DNA of 6,673 nucleotides, from assembly GCA_964445575.1 (NCBI GenBank), contig CAYULB010000085.1, positions 1 through 6,673 of the forward strand, given 5' to 3'. This document shows positions 6,660 to 6,673 of this stretch, one piece after another. The notes under the pieces were generated by a model that worked only from the letters and a program-made list of their open reading frames with translations, did not search any database and was not told where the DNA came from. The stretch is from WJMT01 sp964445575 (lineage in GTDB: Bacteria > Acidobacteriota > Aminicenantia > Aminicenantales > Aminicenantaceae). A program made the position numbers and the translations under genes. Position 1 is the stretch's first letter, and each line of letters starts with the position of its first letter.

Positions 6660-6666
6660 CCTCCTT
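6660..6666 (-). promoter_or_regulatory. ribosome binding site of the ferritin-like gene
   Basis: AAGGAGG on the minus strand, 6 nt before the ATG at 6653. It supports a complete N-terminus for the ferritin-like protein. The promoter, or any upstream operon partner, would lie beyond the right edge of the window. Confidence 0.85.
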
Positions 6667-6673
6667 ATTTAAT

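Overview
The window reads as chromosomal DNA of an AT-leaning bacterium, not an archaeon: genes carry AGGAGG-type ribosome binding sites, one has a good sigma70-type promoter, and there is a Hanks-type Ser/Thr kinase fused to a TolB/FlgO-like domain and TPRs. That kinase layout is common in Acidobacteriota, Aminicenantes-like candidate phyla and related environmental bacteria. With a B12-dependent ribonucleotide reductase and a ferritin-like iron protein, it suggests an anaerobic or oxygen-flexible environmental organism. The phylum assignment is inference and weak. No phage, transposon, CRISPR, tRNA or rRNA signal was seen.

Layout. Minus-strand genes fill 60-5395. In transcription order they are: a membrane-anchored Ser/Thr kinase (5395-2999), a small membrane-anchored or lipoprotein-like protein of unknown function (2955-2356), and the adenosylcobalamin-dependent class II ribonucleotide reductase (2180-60). 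A sigma70-like promoter (TTGACT, 17 bp, TATAAG) lies just upstream of the kinase. Kinase and anchored protein are 43 bp apart and look like an operon. No convincing terminator separates them from the reductase, so readthrough is possible, but the 175-bp gap may hold its own control signals. Three gene starts have clean AAGGAGG/AGGAGG sites; the kinase start does not. At the left edge a downstream gene may begin, but only 11 codons are visible.

A 404-bp intergenic region (5396-5799) carries the kinase promoter and a possible promoter for a rightward gene at 5800-6351. That gene encodes a three-helix membrane protein ending in a cytoplasmic double zinc ribbon. It converges on a leftward gene (6653-6360) for a 97-residue protein of the encapsulated-ferritin (EncFtn) family. 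The two stop codons are 8 bp apart and sit inside an AT-rich dyad that could terminate both transcripts.

How they may work together: the kinase and its anchored neighbour are plausibly one envelope-sensing module. The reductase (dNTP synthesis), the zinc-ribbon membrane protein and the ferritin-like protein are probably separate functions. The most notable item is the EncFtn-like protein. It keeps the metal-site residues but has no visible encapsulin-targeting tail, and no encapsulin gene follows it. I found no clear previously undescribed multi-gene system here.
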